Part shown: positions 22,799 through 33,825 of the stretch, in pieces
Layout of the letters: each line of letters begins with the position of its first letter
Position numbering within the stretch: the first letter of the stretch is position 1
Origin: Rutpela maculata
Lineage: Eukaryota > Arthropoda > Insecta > Coleoptera > Cerambycidae
Direction of reading: 5' to 3'
NCBI GenBank assembly: GCA_936432065.2
Contig: OW386293.2
Location: forward strand, 41,511,923 to 41,575,922
DNA: 64,000 bases
Notes under the pieces: model-generated
The model's input: the letters and a program-made list of their open reading frames with translations, nothing else
The model's database searches: none
Told to the model about the DNA's origin: nothing
Program-made: the position numbers and the translations under genes

Positions 22799-24389
22799 AA
22801 CTTTTTTTGTGCGCACGTTTACTCTGGAACCGTTTAAGATATTGACTTGAAATTTGGTACACATATGTACTTTAACGAGATCTAGAACCAGATTATATTT
22901 TCATCTTGTTCCGTCGAAGGGTTGGGGAGTAAATTGAGGTAAATTTGGGGTAAATGGGTAAATCAAGCAGGTAAGAGTCCATGAAATTGGTATTTAGTAT
23001 ATATAAGAGAAGCTAAGGTCTCAAAAAAATTTTTGGCATTAGCCACCCCCATTACCATCCCCACCTCCTTATTAAAGGGGATGAAAAAAAAATGTGATTT
23101 AGTGTTTGTACAGGAACCAGGAACCTCAAAATATTTTTTTTACTTCATCCACCCCCCATTACCACCCCCCTATCACCACCCCCACCCCACTACCGATGTG
23201 GGGTATCGTTTTATGGGTTTTTGTGGTAGAGGATTTCAAATATTATATTATTAAAGTTCCATAAACAATTATTTTCACATATAAAGTTTTTTCGTTGTGA
23301 GTGACTTGGATAGAGAATCTGGATGTGGAAGTAGTGATTCCTTGGGCAGCGGTTTTTTTTGAATAGACACGTGATATTTTTAACTTCAATATTTTATAAA
23401 CAACTCGAAAAAAGCAATAAAAGATATAGTTCCACTCACTTTCGTTACAGATTTATGCATTATTACACTATATTTCTTAAATTATACAGAGACAGTAATT
23501 TTTAATGGTTTTTATTTCCTTGCTAGTTAACAAATTATCAGAAAGTTTTTTTGTTTATTTTTATTCAATGCTTAGATTTAGTTCAGGACTTCTTATTGCA
23601 TTTGTTACCACACCAAAACCAAAAACAAACTAAAATAATAAAATCGCGGCAGAAAGAATTCCTTAATCACCTTTTTTGACGCTCTGCTCTTTTCCCACTA
23701 ATATTTTCGTTAGTGTTTTCTAACTGTGATTAAAATATACCTTTTTTATCTAAATATGTAGGTATATTATTTGCCTACATATAATAAAACAAGAATAGCA
23801 GTAGGCTATGTTTTGATTCTAACATATGTTAAATAAAATGGACATTTCGGACAGAACGCTTTGGTTATATAGACAAAATTAATGTTTTGAATCTAGTTTT
23901 TGTCATTTTCCACGGCATACTTTTCTCGATTTTTAAATTATTATTCACAAAAGAATTTTCATGTTTATGTATACGGTTGTTTTTGTTATTTCTTTCTATC
24001 TAAAATAAATATAAACACATTCGGCGATTGTTAATAACAAATTGTTTATTAAATAAACAAATAAATTCACAACAAAAAAAATTCTTTTTTCCACCTTTTG
24101 GATAATTGCAAATAATAAATTTAGGAATAAAATTTTTTCTTAATAACATGTTTAAATAATGAAAAAAGACAAAAGTGATTATAAACAATTAAAAACAATT
24201 TTTAAGAATTTTTTTTAATCATAATATTCTATAACAAATAAAATGGCAGAAAAATATTTTTCAAAAACACGTAATTTATCTATTTGTTTATAAAATTTGT
24301 TTAAACAAATAGCAATAAAAATTTTAAGTTTATGTAATCTTATAGTATTTTTGAATATAAAAACAATAAGAGTAATTAAAATTAATGAA

Positions 24390-24870
24390 AAAAATTTTTT
24401 TCCAACGGGATACTGTTCCTTTAAGTGTTTAAATAACAACATAATTTTTATGAATTTTAAAATTAATATTTAATAACAAAAAATATTTTTACTTGTTCCG
24501 GACGGTTTCAGAGCATCGTAACGCCTTAGTGTTCGCTGCGCGGAGCTCTATTTTCAACATTAAATTAAAATTATTAATAATCTCGTTAATAATAGATGTA
24601 GAGTTTCGGGAGTCGGGACTTTTTTATTGGGAATTTCTTCCTCTTTAAGAATCTTTCTTTCTTTAAAATTTTTAATAGTTTTCGAGTTATTTGCAAAAAA
24701 CGGAACTCGTTATTTTTTTCAATTTTCATTAGTTTATTGCAAAAAACGGAACTCGTTATTTTTTTCAATTTTCATTAGTTTATAACTTTTGCAATTGTTT
24801 ATGTGCGGGTTTGAAACTTTTGCACATTTTTCTAGACGTCATTCCGAATCCAATGCAATCAAGGTAGGTG
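24390..24870. repeat. Third copy of an 8.3-kb palindrome segment, inside the foldback element
   Basis: CCAACGGGATACTGTTCCTT ... TCAGAGCATCGTAACG ... TAGAGTTTCGGGAGT ... CTAGACGTCATTCCGAATCC follows the same order as the right arm at about 19,140-19,525 (direct) and the left arm at about 16,860-17,245 (inverted). At 24,691-24,782 a 46-bp unit is tandemly duplicated. This links the otherwise distinct foldback families by shared sub-repeats. Confidence 0.75.
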
Positions 24871-26257
24871 CATGACGTCAGATGCACCATGCAGGGAGAC
24901 CGACTACAAATATAAATTCAAATAACCATTATAAAAATATATGTGTTCATTAATAAAAAAAACCGCTGCCTAAAAAATCACTACTTCCACATCTAGATTT
25001 TCCTGCCCAAGCCTTTTATAGCAAAAAAATTTCGATACTATATTTGCAATCCACTGTGTAAAAATAATTGTTCATAGATAGAACTTTGATAATATAATAT
25101 TTGAAATGGTCTATCCCAAAAACCCATAAAACGATGTGCAACATGGTAGTGGAGGTAGTTGGGGAAGTTGTTGGCAAAAAATTTAGAGGCTCTTGTACAC
25201 ATAAATCACAATTTTATTTTTTTATTCCCTTTAATAATGTGGTAGAGGTGGTGGCGAGTGCCAAAAAAGTATTCAGGCCTTTTGTTCCTTTATACACACT
25301 AAATCACAATTTTATCTTTTTATTCCCTTCCATAATCACCTTAATAATTTGAGAAAAAATTTTTTTTACGATTACTATACTTCAAATCCACTACGTGGAT
25401 GTGTAAGTAATAAGTATTCCGCAGTTATGACGTTGTTCTCTTTTGCACGTCCAAATAGAATAAAACGATTCAAGTTAGCCCATCAAAATTGTGCTATTTT
25501 AGAAACCATGTAGGCTTAACAGGGAACCAAGACAGATCACGTCATGCAGTTAGATGCACCATACAGTAAAGGGAACCTGACTTAAAAAACCGCTGCGTAA
25601 AGAATCACTATTTCAACATCCAAGGCTCTTACAAAGAAAAAAAGGTTGATACTGTATTTGCAGTCCATTATGTGGAAATAACTGATCATAGAACTTTAAT
25701 AATATATTTGCAATCGTCTACCACAAAAGCCCATAAAACAATATGCCATATCGACAGTGGGGATGGTAGTGGGGAGTATAGCTGATGCAAAAAGAAAATT
25801 TAGGCCTTTGGTACTTATACACACACAAAATCACAATTTTATTTTTTTTCGTCCTTTAATAATGAGGTAGGGATGGTAATGGGGGTGATAGTGGAAGTGG
25901 CTGATGTCAAAAAAAATTTGAGTAGGTACTTGGCTTCTCGTACATACACTAAATCCCAATTTTATAAACTCTCACTTGCTTGCTTTGCCTATTTATCCCC
26001 TCATCCCAAACTTCAACGGAATAAGATCAAAACATAATCTATTTCCAGATCTCGTTATAATACACAGGTGTCCCAAATTTTGAGTTAACATCATAAATGG
26101 TTCCAGAGTAATCTTGTGCACAAAAAAAAAATTACAGACAGATTTTTTTTGCTCGAACTTAAAATATCGACCTTTCGTGGCATTCTAAGCCTGTTTAAAA
26201 AAACATTTTTTTTACCTTTATTATACGTTCACTCCACTATGTGGATGTGGAAGTAGT

Positions 26258-27022
26258 ACCAGCTTATAGTGATTATGGACAATGCCTGTCTATCCTTATG
26301 ATACATAAAACATCATTCTGCATAATAATAATTATTGTTTAATGACCGATATTTCTCCATGAAAATTTTAGTACCAAAATTACAATAATTAAGTATAGTA
26401 TTATTGAATACTGAATGCAAAAAAACACAATCCTAATTTAGGGACATTTATTTGAATTTCTGTATTACACTTCAAAACACATTTTAAGACGTTTAAGATG
26501 CTAACAACTATTCTTCTTTCATAACACTGTACCATGTATTTCATAATTCTTAGTAGGCATATGAATTTTTGAATTTAGAAAAATTGTTCAAATATGATAC
26601 AATACTTGTGAGGTTAAAAAATTGATTCAAATAAAGAGCTTTCATTCATCGATTGAGACTTCATGAAGAAAGTATTTAAGAGGAAATAAGAATCGAACCT
26701 TATCGAGCCATTGCAACGATGCCAAATATCGGGCTATATAACGTGCGATAGATATCAGCTGTATAAGAGTCTTGGATATACAGGAACAGCGCCGCCTGAC
26801 TCAGTAGTGCTGAACTAAAAGTGTATCTCGGAACATGAAAATATGACTTTTTGAAGCCCACCCCAAAATTTTGTAGGAAGGAAGCTAACGTGATTTGTGG
26901 CCATTTAGTGATGATATACACGGGGGTACGTTGATGAGCCCGACCCCGGGCTGCACAACGTTAAATCGGGCTGCACTACAACCGCTCAGTGTATGAAACG
27001 GGCCTGTATATGACCATGCATA

Positions 27023-27026
<4 letters not shown>
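26258..27026. other. Intergenic sequence with AGCCCG-type motifs
   Basis: AT-rich to about 26,690, then GC-richer. GAGCCCGACCCCGGGCTGC and CGGGCTGCACTACAACCGC at 26,935-26,990 resemble, inverted, 12,070-12,130. A frame at 26700-26921 has no recognisable feature. Confidence 0.4.

Positions 27027-27067
<41 letters not shown>
27027..27067. repeat. (TA)n microsatellite
   Basis: About 20 TA units abutting the left end of the MITE at 27,065. Confidence 0.9.
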
Positions 27068-27070
<3 letters not shown>

Positions 27071-27508
27071 CTAAACGTAATTTCTCTCTGAAGCAACCCT
27101 CTATACATCCTTATTTAAAAATAAGGAAATTGACCAGACTACAACAAATTGCAAGTCTGGCGCGTTAAGTGTAATAATCACATATTACTACGAAACGCTG
27201 TAATTCGATTTTAGCAAACACCGACCGAAAGACTTATTCCTAAATTAAAGGAACTCTCGTGTCAGCCACTGCACACCACTTGCAGACTGCAGTTTCGAGC
27301 TGTTGGCTCTCATCAGTGCAAGGTAGGCATGCAGTGACTGGCAACGAGATTTCCGGTGACATATTACATGTTCACAATCTTAAGACTGCAACATGCAAAA
27401 TAAATCGAAGGCGCCATCTCTCAATTTGTTGTAGTCTGGTCAATTTCCTTATTTTTAAATAAGGATGTATAGACGGTTGCTTTAGAGAGAAATTACGTTT
27501 AGTAAATA
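27065..27508. mobile_element. MITE with ~86-bp terminal inverted repeats (444 bp)
   Basis: 27065-27150 and 27422-27508 are inverted copies with about two mismatches (TATTTACTAAACGTAATTTC ... CCAGACTACAACAAATTG). Each TIR contains an 18-bp palindrome, CCTTATTTAAAAATAAGG. The ~270-bp centre is GC-richer and non-coding despite a 67-codon frame. Insertion in a TA tract hides any TA target duplication. Confidence 0.8.
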
Positions 27509-27549
27509 CTCTGCCTTCTAGAAGCATATTTTTGAACATATATATATAT

Positions 27550-27832
27550 ATATATTTTACCTAACCTAAAAATTGACACAAAATTCTGAAAAAAATTGTT
27601 GAGCTTTATTGGATTTGAACAAAAATATTTCGAGCCTTGCAATTTTTTGATAAAGTTAATAGTTTAAGAGTAAAAAGTTCTTGAATGTCTAAAATGACGC
27701 AAATTACCTAACTTTGAAAAGCTGTATCTCAAAAACTGTCCATAGGATTGGCTTGATATGATAATACCAAAATTTCAGCCGATTCCACCGAATCAACATT
27801 TTCATGGGTTTTGTTCCGGGGTCCTTTAGGCT
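27550..27832 (-). repeat. Dispersed repeat, inverted partner of 9299-9612
   Basis: Reverse copy of 9299-9612, including the TTAACTTTATC..AAAAAATTGCAAGG block and the CCGGGGTCCTTTAG end, preceded by a (TA)n tract at 27537-27555. Sequence identity stops at 27,832. Confidence 0.75.
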
Positions 27833-28451
27833 AAGTTTTCGTATCTGAGACCATGTTCTAGGAATTTTATTCCATTCTTTTCGGATGCCACTGCCCACAA
27901 TTTGAAATGTGCCACTCAATTCAATTAGCCAATATTTTTCTTCACTATTGACAAATTTGTGACATTGTTATTTTCTTTATCACTCTTTTGGCGTTAAAAT
28001 TTTGTATACATACAGATAATACAGTGGGAGTGAAGGACGAGGTGTTTGAAGACACGAATAAACCTAGAAGCAGTTAAACTGATAATTTTAATTGTTTACA
28101 AAGATACATCAATAATAATAAAATATAAATAAACTGGTAGTGGTAAGTTCGATCAGATATTTGTTAATAATAAATTATTTCTGTTAAAGTAGAATTTATT
28201 TGGAAGCACGGATACGGATATATCGGCATTTGATTGGAATGTATTATTTTAGTTATCAATCATGTTTTCCAAAGTTAAGAATAAAATGACTAAATACGCT
28301 CGTATACAAAAGTCATGACAGAAAATATCGCAAATAGGCAATTGTTGGATATTCCTGGGCAAATGCGCCTTGGGGTAGCGCGGTCGGGTGAAACTGCCAA
28401 AAATGCTATATTAAAGACGTATGAATATATTAAAATTAGATACAGTTATAT
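27833..28451. other. Intergenic, nothing recognised
   Basis: No gene, RNA or repeat structure seen. The last three bases (TAT, 28449-28451) are the target duplication of the next element. Confidence 0.5.
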
Positions 28452-30515
28452 TAGTCCAGTCAACCAACGGGGAGTTTCACATCTAACTTAAGTGCTACTG
28501 AATGGATTTTGATGAAACCTTGTGCAATGGTTTGTAATTGCGTTAATAAAAAAGTTTAAAAAAAGATTAGAGTAGGAAGTGATCGGAAGGGATTGAAAAC
28601 ACCTCTTTTACCACGGGTTCCTTAACTTGTAGAATTACAAAAAAAAAACAATGTATTTACCTTTTTTTACTCTTGTGATTTTTTTCGAAAAATGCATATT
28701 TTTCGAGATAGGGCCACTCGAAAATTCCTAAAAATGGGGGAGGGGAAATGTAAAAGTGGAAAAAATCTGAAAAAATTCAAGTGAATGTATCATTGAAATA
28801 AAAGACTTTGTTTATTTGCAACTTTGCTGTAAAAGTGTAAAGTGCGTTTTCACCGAGTTTTTTCGGAAAAATATGAAAAACTATCCCTATCTTTGATATT
28901 GTAGCGCTTTAAAAACATATAATTAAAAAATTTGAAAAAATTCAGACGTATGCATTAAGGCCTTCTAAACTTTATGTGTCTTTTGGAATTTTTTTAACTT
29001 GCTGATTTTCCAAGTTACTAGTCCAAAATTATAAAAATTTCCATCACAAAAAATTTTATCTGAGATTTTCCTTCAGTAACTGTTAGTGGAGGGTTATACA
29101 TCACAGAACCAAAAAAATCCGTTCTGGCGGTGCCGCAACCCCCCAAAAAACCACCCCTTCGGCGAAATAAGCCTTATTTTACTGATTAACGATATAAAAA
29201 AATTACTTATCATAAAAAGAAAAGCTTGACTAATTTCCTAAAAAAAGTCCTGTAATTTTGTTGTATATGCCATGGTTTTCGAGAAAATCGATATTTGTAT
29301 TTTTAATGCGCGCGAATTTTCATTTATTTGAAATTTTTTGCGCGTTTTTTTTATCACCCCATATTATCGATACTTTCAAATTCGGTAATCCTTAATGCCC
29401 GAATAATTTACAGGTCTGATGACCCAAAATTTTTCAATGAAAATTTTTGGCCTTCGAAATTTGAAAGTTTCGATGATATGGGATAGTAAAAAAGTGAATT
29501 TAAAGGGTAAATGAAGAATGACTTTTTTCGAAAAATATTTCGTTACCAATTTATTGATTATTTAATGTTTAATATAGGTAATTTTAAGTGGGCCGTAATT
29601 CAAAAACCAAAAATCAAAATGTTGTTAAATTCTGGATATAGCGGTTCTACAAGCATGCTGATCAATAATATTGCATTAGTTTTTCAGCAAAAAAAAGCCT
29701 AATATAATTTCTCTTTTTTTTCATAATAAAAATGCACGCCAATGACTGAAATAAGTTTTGTTTTACTTAAAAAAGGTATAATAAAGGTCTTTGATACCCA
29801 TCCAAATTTGGTTAAAATTGGGTGACTAATAACTGAGCTACAAAGGTGTTACCGTCAAAAGTGAGACACACTGTATATAAATCACATCATTTTTCGAATT
29901 TTCATGTACTTTTTAATGTTCAAAAAATGTACATTATTTATCTTGAAAAACTGCCTGTAACTCGGAAAATTAGCAAGTTAAAAAAAATTCCAAGAGACAA
30001 AAAATGTTTAGAATGCCTTAATGCATAAGTCTGAGTTATTTCAAATTTTTAAATTACATATTTTTAAAGCACTACAATGTCCAAGATGGGGGTAGTTTTT
30101 CATGTTTTCCGGAAAAACTCGGTGAAAACGCACTTTAAAAGTTGCAAATAAAAAAGTCTTGTATTTCGATGATACATTCAGTTAACTGAATTTTTTCAGA
30201 TTTGTTTTCAACTTTACATTTCCCCTCCCCCATTTCTAGGAATTTTCGAGTGGCCATATCTCGAAAAATAAGCATTTTTTCGAAAAAATTCACAAGAGTA
30301 AAAACATCTTATTTTGGCAAATACATTGTTTTTTTTTCTCATTTTTGACCTAATTCTACAAGTTACGGAACCCTTCCGATCATTTCCTACTCTAATCTTT
30401 TTTTAACTTTTTATTAACGTCATTACAAACACACTGCACAAGGTTTCATCAAAACCCATTCATTAGCACACAAGTTAGAGATTTTCGTCATTTTAGCGCT
30501 CCGTTGACTGGACTA
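28452..30515. mobile_element. TAGTCCAGTCAA-family foldback element, copy 1 (2,064 bp)
   Basis: Both ends read inward as TAGTCCAGTCAAC. Direct TAT duplications flank it (28449-28451 and 30516-30518). Arms of about 560 bp (28452-29015, 29955-30515) pair: GATCGGAAGGG with CCCTTCCGATC, CGAGATAGGGCCACTCGAAAATTCC with its complement at 30,237-30,262, GTTTTCACCGAGTTTTT with AAAACTCGGTGAAAAC. The central ~0.9 kb is not palindromic and lacks a convincing ORF. Confidence 0.82.
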
Positions 30516-31068
30516 TATCTTAGTAAGGGAAGCTCAGGGTGAGTTCCGCATATGAGAAAGGCATTAGATGTGCACAGGCTAGTCTCTTTGTAGTCGCACC
30601 CAGGTCCACACCCTTTTTGTACCCGGAAAAAAAATATTTGCCATACATTTTTCTGAGCTGGACGGTGGTTCATACATAATATTTGGAGTAACGCAATCTC
30701 GTCCATTCAGCCCCTCCCGGCAATATATTGCCCATCCAGACCGGAATTGACATACACACCCTTTTTAAATGTTCTGCTGCCGCGTCAGCTGTAAATAAAT
30801 AAGCTAAGTACTATTATATATGCTGGGTTTTCGTGACTTATCATTTAAGAAAATAATAAACCCAGAATACGCCCTGAAATGAGAAACCTTCAGCTTTGAG
30901 CTCTTTATATTGAACAAATTTTTAAAAAGAAAACAATTATAAAGTACAGCTGATTAAAAATTAACAAATTCTATGCACACGACGCATGACTCCGACTTTA
31001 TCCTTTGTTTCTAAAATGTAATTTTTATAAAAACACATTATATCATCTGAATGGCAAAACTGAATTTC
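30516..31068. other. Intergenic, nothing recognised
   Basis: No coding, RNA or repeat feature I can support; a short minus-strand frame at 30488-30706 is a chance ORF running into the foldback end. Confidence 0.5.
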
Positions 31069-31292
31069 CTAATAAAATTAAATGTAAAAAAAACTTTTTA
31101 AAAACAAGCTTTTTTAGCATTTAGGTGTACTAAAACGAAAAAAATAAAAATAAAATTAATTGTCTTAAAAGCATTTAAGACAATTGATTTTGTTTTTTAA
31201 TTTTCTTTCGTTCTAGTACGCTTAAATAATAATTAAAGCGACAATAAAAGCTTGTTTTTAAAAAGTTTTTTTACATTTAATTCTCTTTTTAA
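31069..31292. repeat. ~220-bp near-palindrome (hairpin MITE)
   Basis: Left AAATTAAATGTAAAAAAAAC ... AATTGTCTTAA and right TTAAGACAATT ... GTTTTTTTACATTTAATT pair almost end to end. The short centre is AAGCATT, flanked by the TTGTCTTAA/TTAAGACAA stem. No coding capacity. Confidence 0.75.
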
Positions 31293-31481
31293 ATTTCTGT
31301 GAACGTCCTAATTATTTTATTTTATATTCACACTTAATAAAACAGTACCGAATCCTTGGCTGCACGCGTCCGTACTTAAAATCGAATCCTTCGCCATTTC
31401 TTAGAATATCTTAGAATACAACGCAACGTCTGAGTGAATAAACTATGATATAAGAAAAACTAAAAAATTATAGTGTCAAAA

Positions 31482-32964
31482 TAGTCCAATCAATGAATGC
31501 CCAAAAGGGGATTGTAGAGAACATTTTGGAGGGGAGAATTTTTCTCTTCAGGGATGTGTTGGGGGTAGTCTGGAGGTAAACATACTAAAAGTCCCCGCCC
31601 TCAGCCCCGCCGCTTCAGGGGGAAGGGGGGTGGAAAGGTTCCTTTTTGCGATTCTTCGCTTATAACTCGGAAACGATGCGTCGTATGGGAAAAGGTAATC
31701 TATGCAAAATTAAACGTAATTAAATTCCCCACAAGAATGTTTATATTCATATTCTTCCTATGTGTTATATTTTACGAGATATTGCCAGAGAAAATCGATA
31801 ATTAATAAAAAAAAATCAATTGTGTACCTTGAATATTTCTATCAAAGGGGTTTACCGTGGTCTGCTAATAAATTACAGTCACAAAACAATCTTTATTTTA
31901 CAACACTCGACGTATTTACTAACGTAATATTCTGTCGAAGTCTAGACATTTCCTTAAATATACAATGTGACTTGCTTAAAATGAAGATACCCTTATAACT
32001 TTTTCATTTTATTTCAGATTTGAATCAAATTTTACTCAAGTATAGAACAAAGTAGGATCTACTTATGACCAGAAAATCATTCACCTGTTATAAAGGCAAA
32101 GCCACCTGCGGTACCAAAATATGCTGAAAAAAATAAAACATTTTGAATGTTAGAAATTCTAAAAAGTGCATCCAATCGGCGCCACAAACGTACATACAGC
32201 AAAATTTGATTTGATTATTGATGGGGGATATCTCATACATAAGCTCATCTGGCATCCGCAATTTGTGGTGGCTACGTAAAATTCATCGTTCGTAAGATTA
32301 AAAATCAATATGATTTTTAATCTTTTTCTTCATATTTTAGTATCGCAGGTAGCTTTGCCTTTATAGCAGGTGAATTATTTTCTGGTCATAAGTAGATCCT
32401 GATTTGTTCTATACTTGAGTAAAATTTGATTCAAATCGGAAACAAAATGAAAAAGTTATAAGGGTATCTTCATTTTAAGTGAGTCACACTGTATATTTAA
32501 GGAAATGTCTAGACTTCGACAAAATCTTACGTTAGTAAATACGTTGAGTGTTGTAAAATAAAGATTGTTTTGTGACTGTGATTTATTAGCAGACCACGGT
32601 AAACCGCTTTGATAGAAATATTCAAGGTACACAATTGATTTTTTTTTATTAATTATCGATTTTCGCTGGCGAATATTTCGTAAAATATAACACATAGGAA
32701 GAAAATGAATATAAACATTCTTGTGGGAAATTTAATTACGTTCAATTTTGCATAGATTACCTTTTTTCGTACGACGCATCGTTTCTGAGTTATAAGCGAA
32801 GAATCGAAAAAAGGAACCTTTCCACCCCCCTCTCCTACTAAAGCGGCGGGGCTAGGGGCGGGGACTTTTAGTATGTTTACGTCCTGACTACCCCCAACAC
32901 ATTCCTGAAGAGAAAAATTCTCCCTTCCAAAATGTTCTCTATAACTCTTTCATTGACTGGACTA
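31482..32964. mobile_element. TAGTCCAGTCAA-family foldback element, copy 2 (1,483 bp)
   Basis: Ends TAGTCCAATCAATGA and (right, inward) TAGTCCAGTCAATGA; AAA direct duplications flank it (31479-31481, 32965-32967). Arms of about 640 bp (to ~32,124 and from ~32,333) pair nearly throughout; the two arms even encode mirror-image 78-79-codon chance frames. Shares GTAAACATACTAAAAGTCC.CGCCC and the ATAACTCGGAAACGATG block with copy 3, giving family membership beyond the TIR. Confidence 0.85.
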
Positions 32965-32967
32965 AAA

Positions 32968-33825
32968 CTAAAAAAAAACACACTTTTTAGTACTATATTA
33001 CTGTATTGTCACCAGAACTAGACGTGTATGCAAAAGGACAAGGGTAGATAAGCTATATATTTTCATCCACTAATTTCATAAAAATAAAAAGTTCTCCTTA
33101 AAATCATTAAACGTTATTTATTTATATAGTTGGACATGTAATCTTTATGTTTCTATACGTTTTACATTTAGAAAACAACAGTAAGTCGTAATAATAGCAT
33201 TTCAAAGTAAGCATGTTTGCAGTTTTTTAGTAATTTTTCACGTTTTTCCGAACTTTTAATGTATATTTTAGTTAGATGCCCTCGATGAACTCGATGAACC
33301 AAGAACATCTATACCTCATTTCATTGTTAAGTATTTAAGCTTTTAAATAATGGTCAATTTATATTGGTTCATCAAGCGCTTCAATGTATAAAAAACAAAA
33401 TTGTTTCCGCGGGAGTCGTTGTGGTGTCGACGTTGCGTGCGAATTTAAACGTGTCAGCGCTCAAAACCACATATTATCGTGTGTATTGAATAAAAATATT
33501 TTTATCCACGACTATCGCATAATCATAGCATTCTACATTTATTTAGCAATTGACAAATAATGATAGTCATTATTCCAACTTAACGTATAATGAACATAAT
33601 CTCATTCTAACGCATCTTTAACCAAGCAGGAACTAGCAATTTGGATAAAGAAAGGGCGAATCAATTTTTTTCAAGAGAGAGTCCAGGTTTTCGTGCATGT
33701 TTTCTTGTGTAATGTTTGACACGTCAAAGTTTTACTGTAAACTACTTTATTTTTTTTACTTTTAAACTATTAAAACAGTTAAAATATACGATAAGTCGTG
33801 GATAAAGTACATTATATATATTTTT
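32968..33825. other. Intergenic sequence with half of an inverted repeat
   Basis: AAAGGACAAGGGTAGATAAG at 33,035-33,055 is repeated inverted at 37,160-37,185 (CTTATCTACCCTTGTCCTTT), bracketing the LINE. A shorter inverted pair, ATCCACGACT/AGTCGTGGAT, lies at 33,506 and 33,795. No gene seen. Confidence 0.5.

Larger units (their letters stand above)
22644..26257. mobile_element. Foldback element with TACTTCCACRTCC ends (~3.6 kb)
   Basis: Left arm 22,644-23,362 and right arm about 25,580-26,257 are inverted copies. Shared landmarks: TACTTCCACGTCC / GGATGTGGAAGTA ends; GGAACCGTTTAAGAT-type block with AACCATTTATGAT; GAGATCTAGAACCAGA with TCTGGAAATAGATT...AGATCTCG; CCCCCATTACCATCCCCACC with GGTAGGGATGGTAATGGGGG; TTTTATGGGTTTTTGTGGTAGA with TCTACCACAAAAGCCCATAAAA. 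A partial direct duplicate of the right arm occupies 24,880-25,395. No coding capacity; superfamily unknown. Confidence 0.7.

Noticed and set aside
26690..26730. GGTTCGATTC (minus strand) as a tRNA gene or tRNA-derived SINE
   Set aside because: Matches a B box, but no A box at proper spacing and no cloverleaf.
31762..32695. Mirror-image similar proteins at 31762-31998 and 32456-32695 as a duplicated gene pair
   Set aside because: They are the two arms of foldback copy 2 read in opposite directions; no domain and no conservation evidence.
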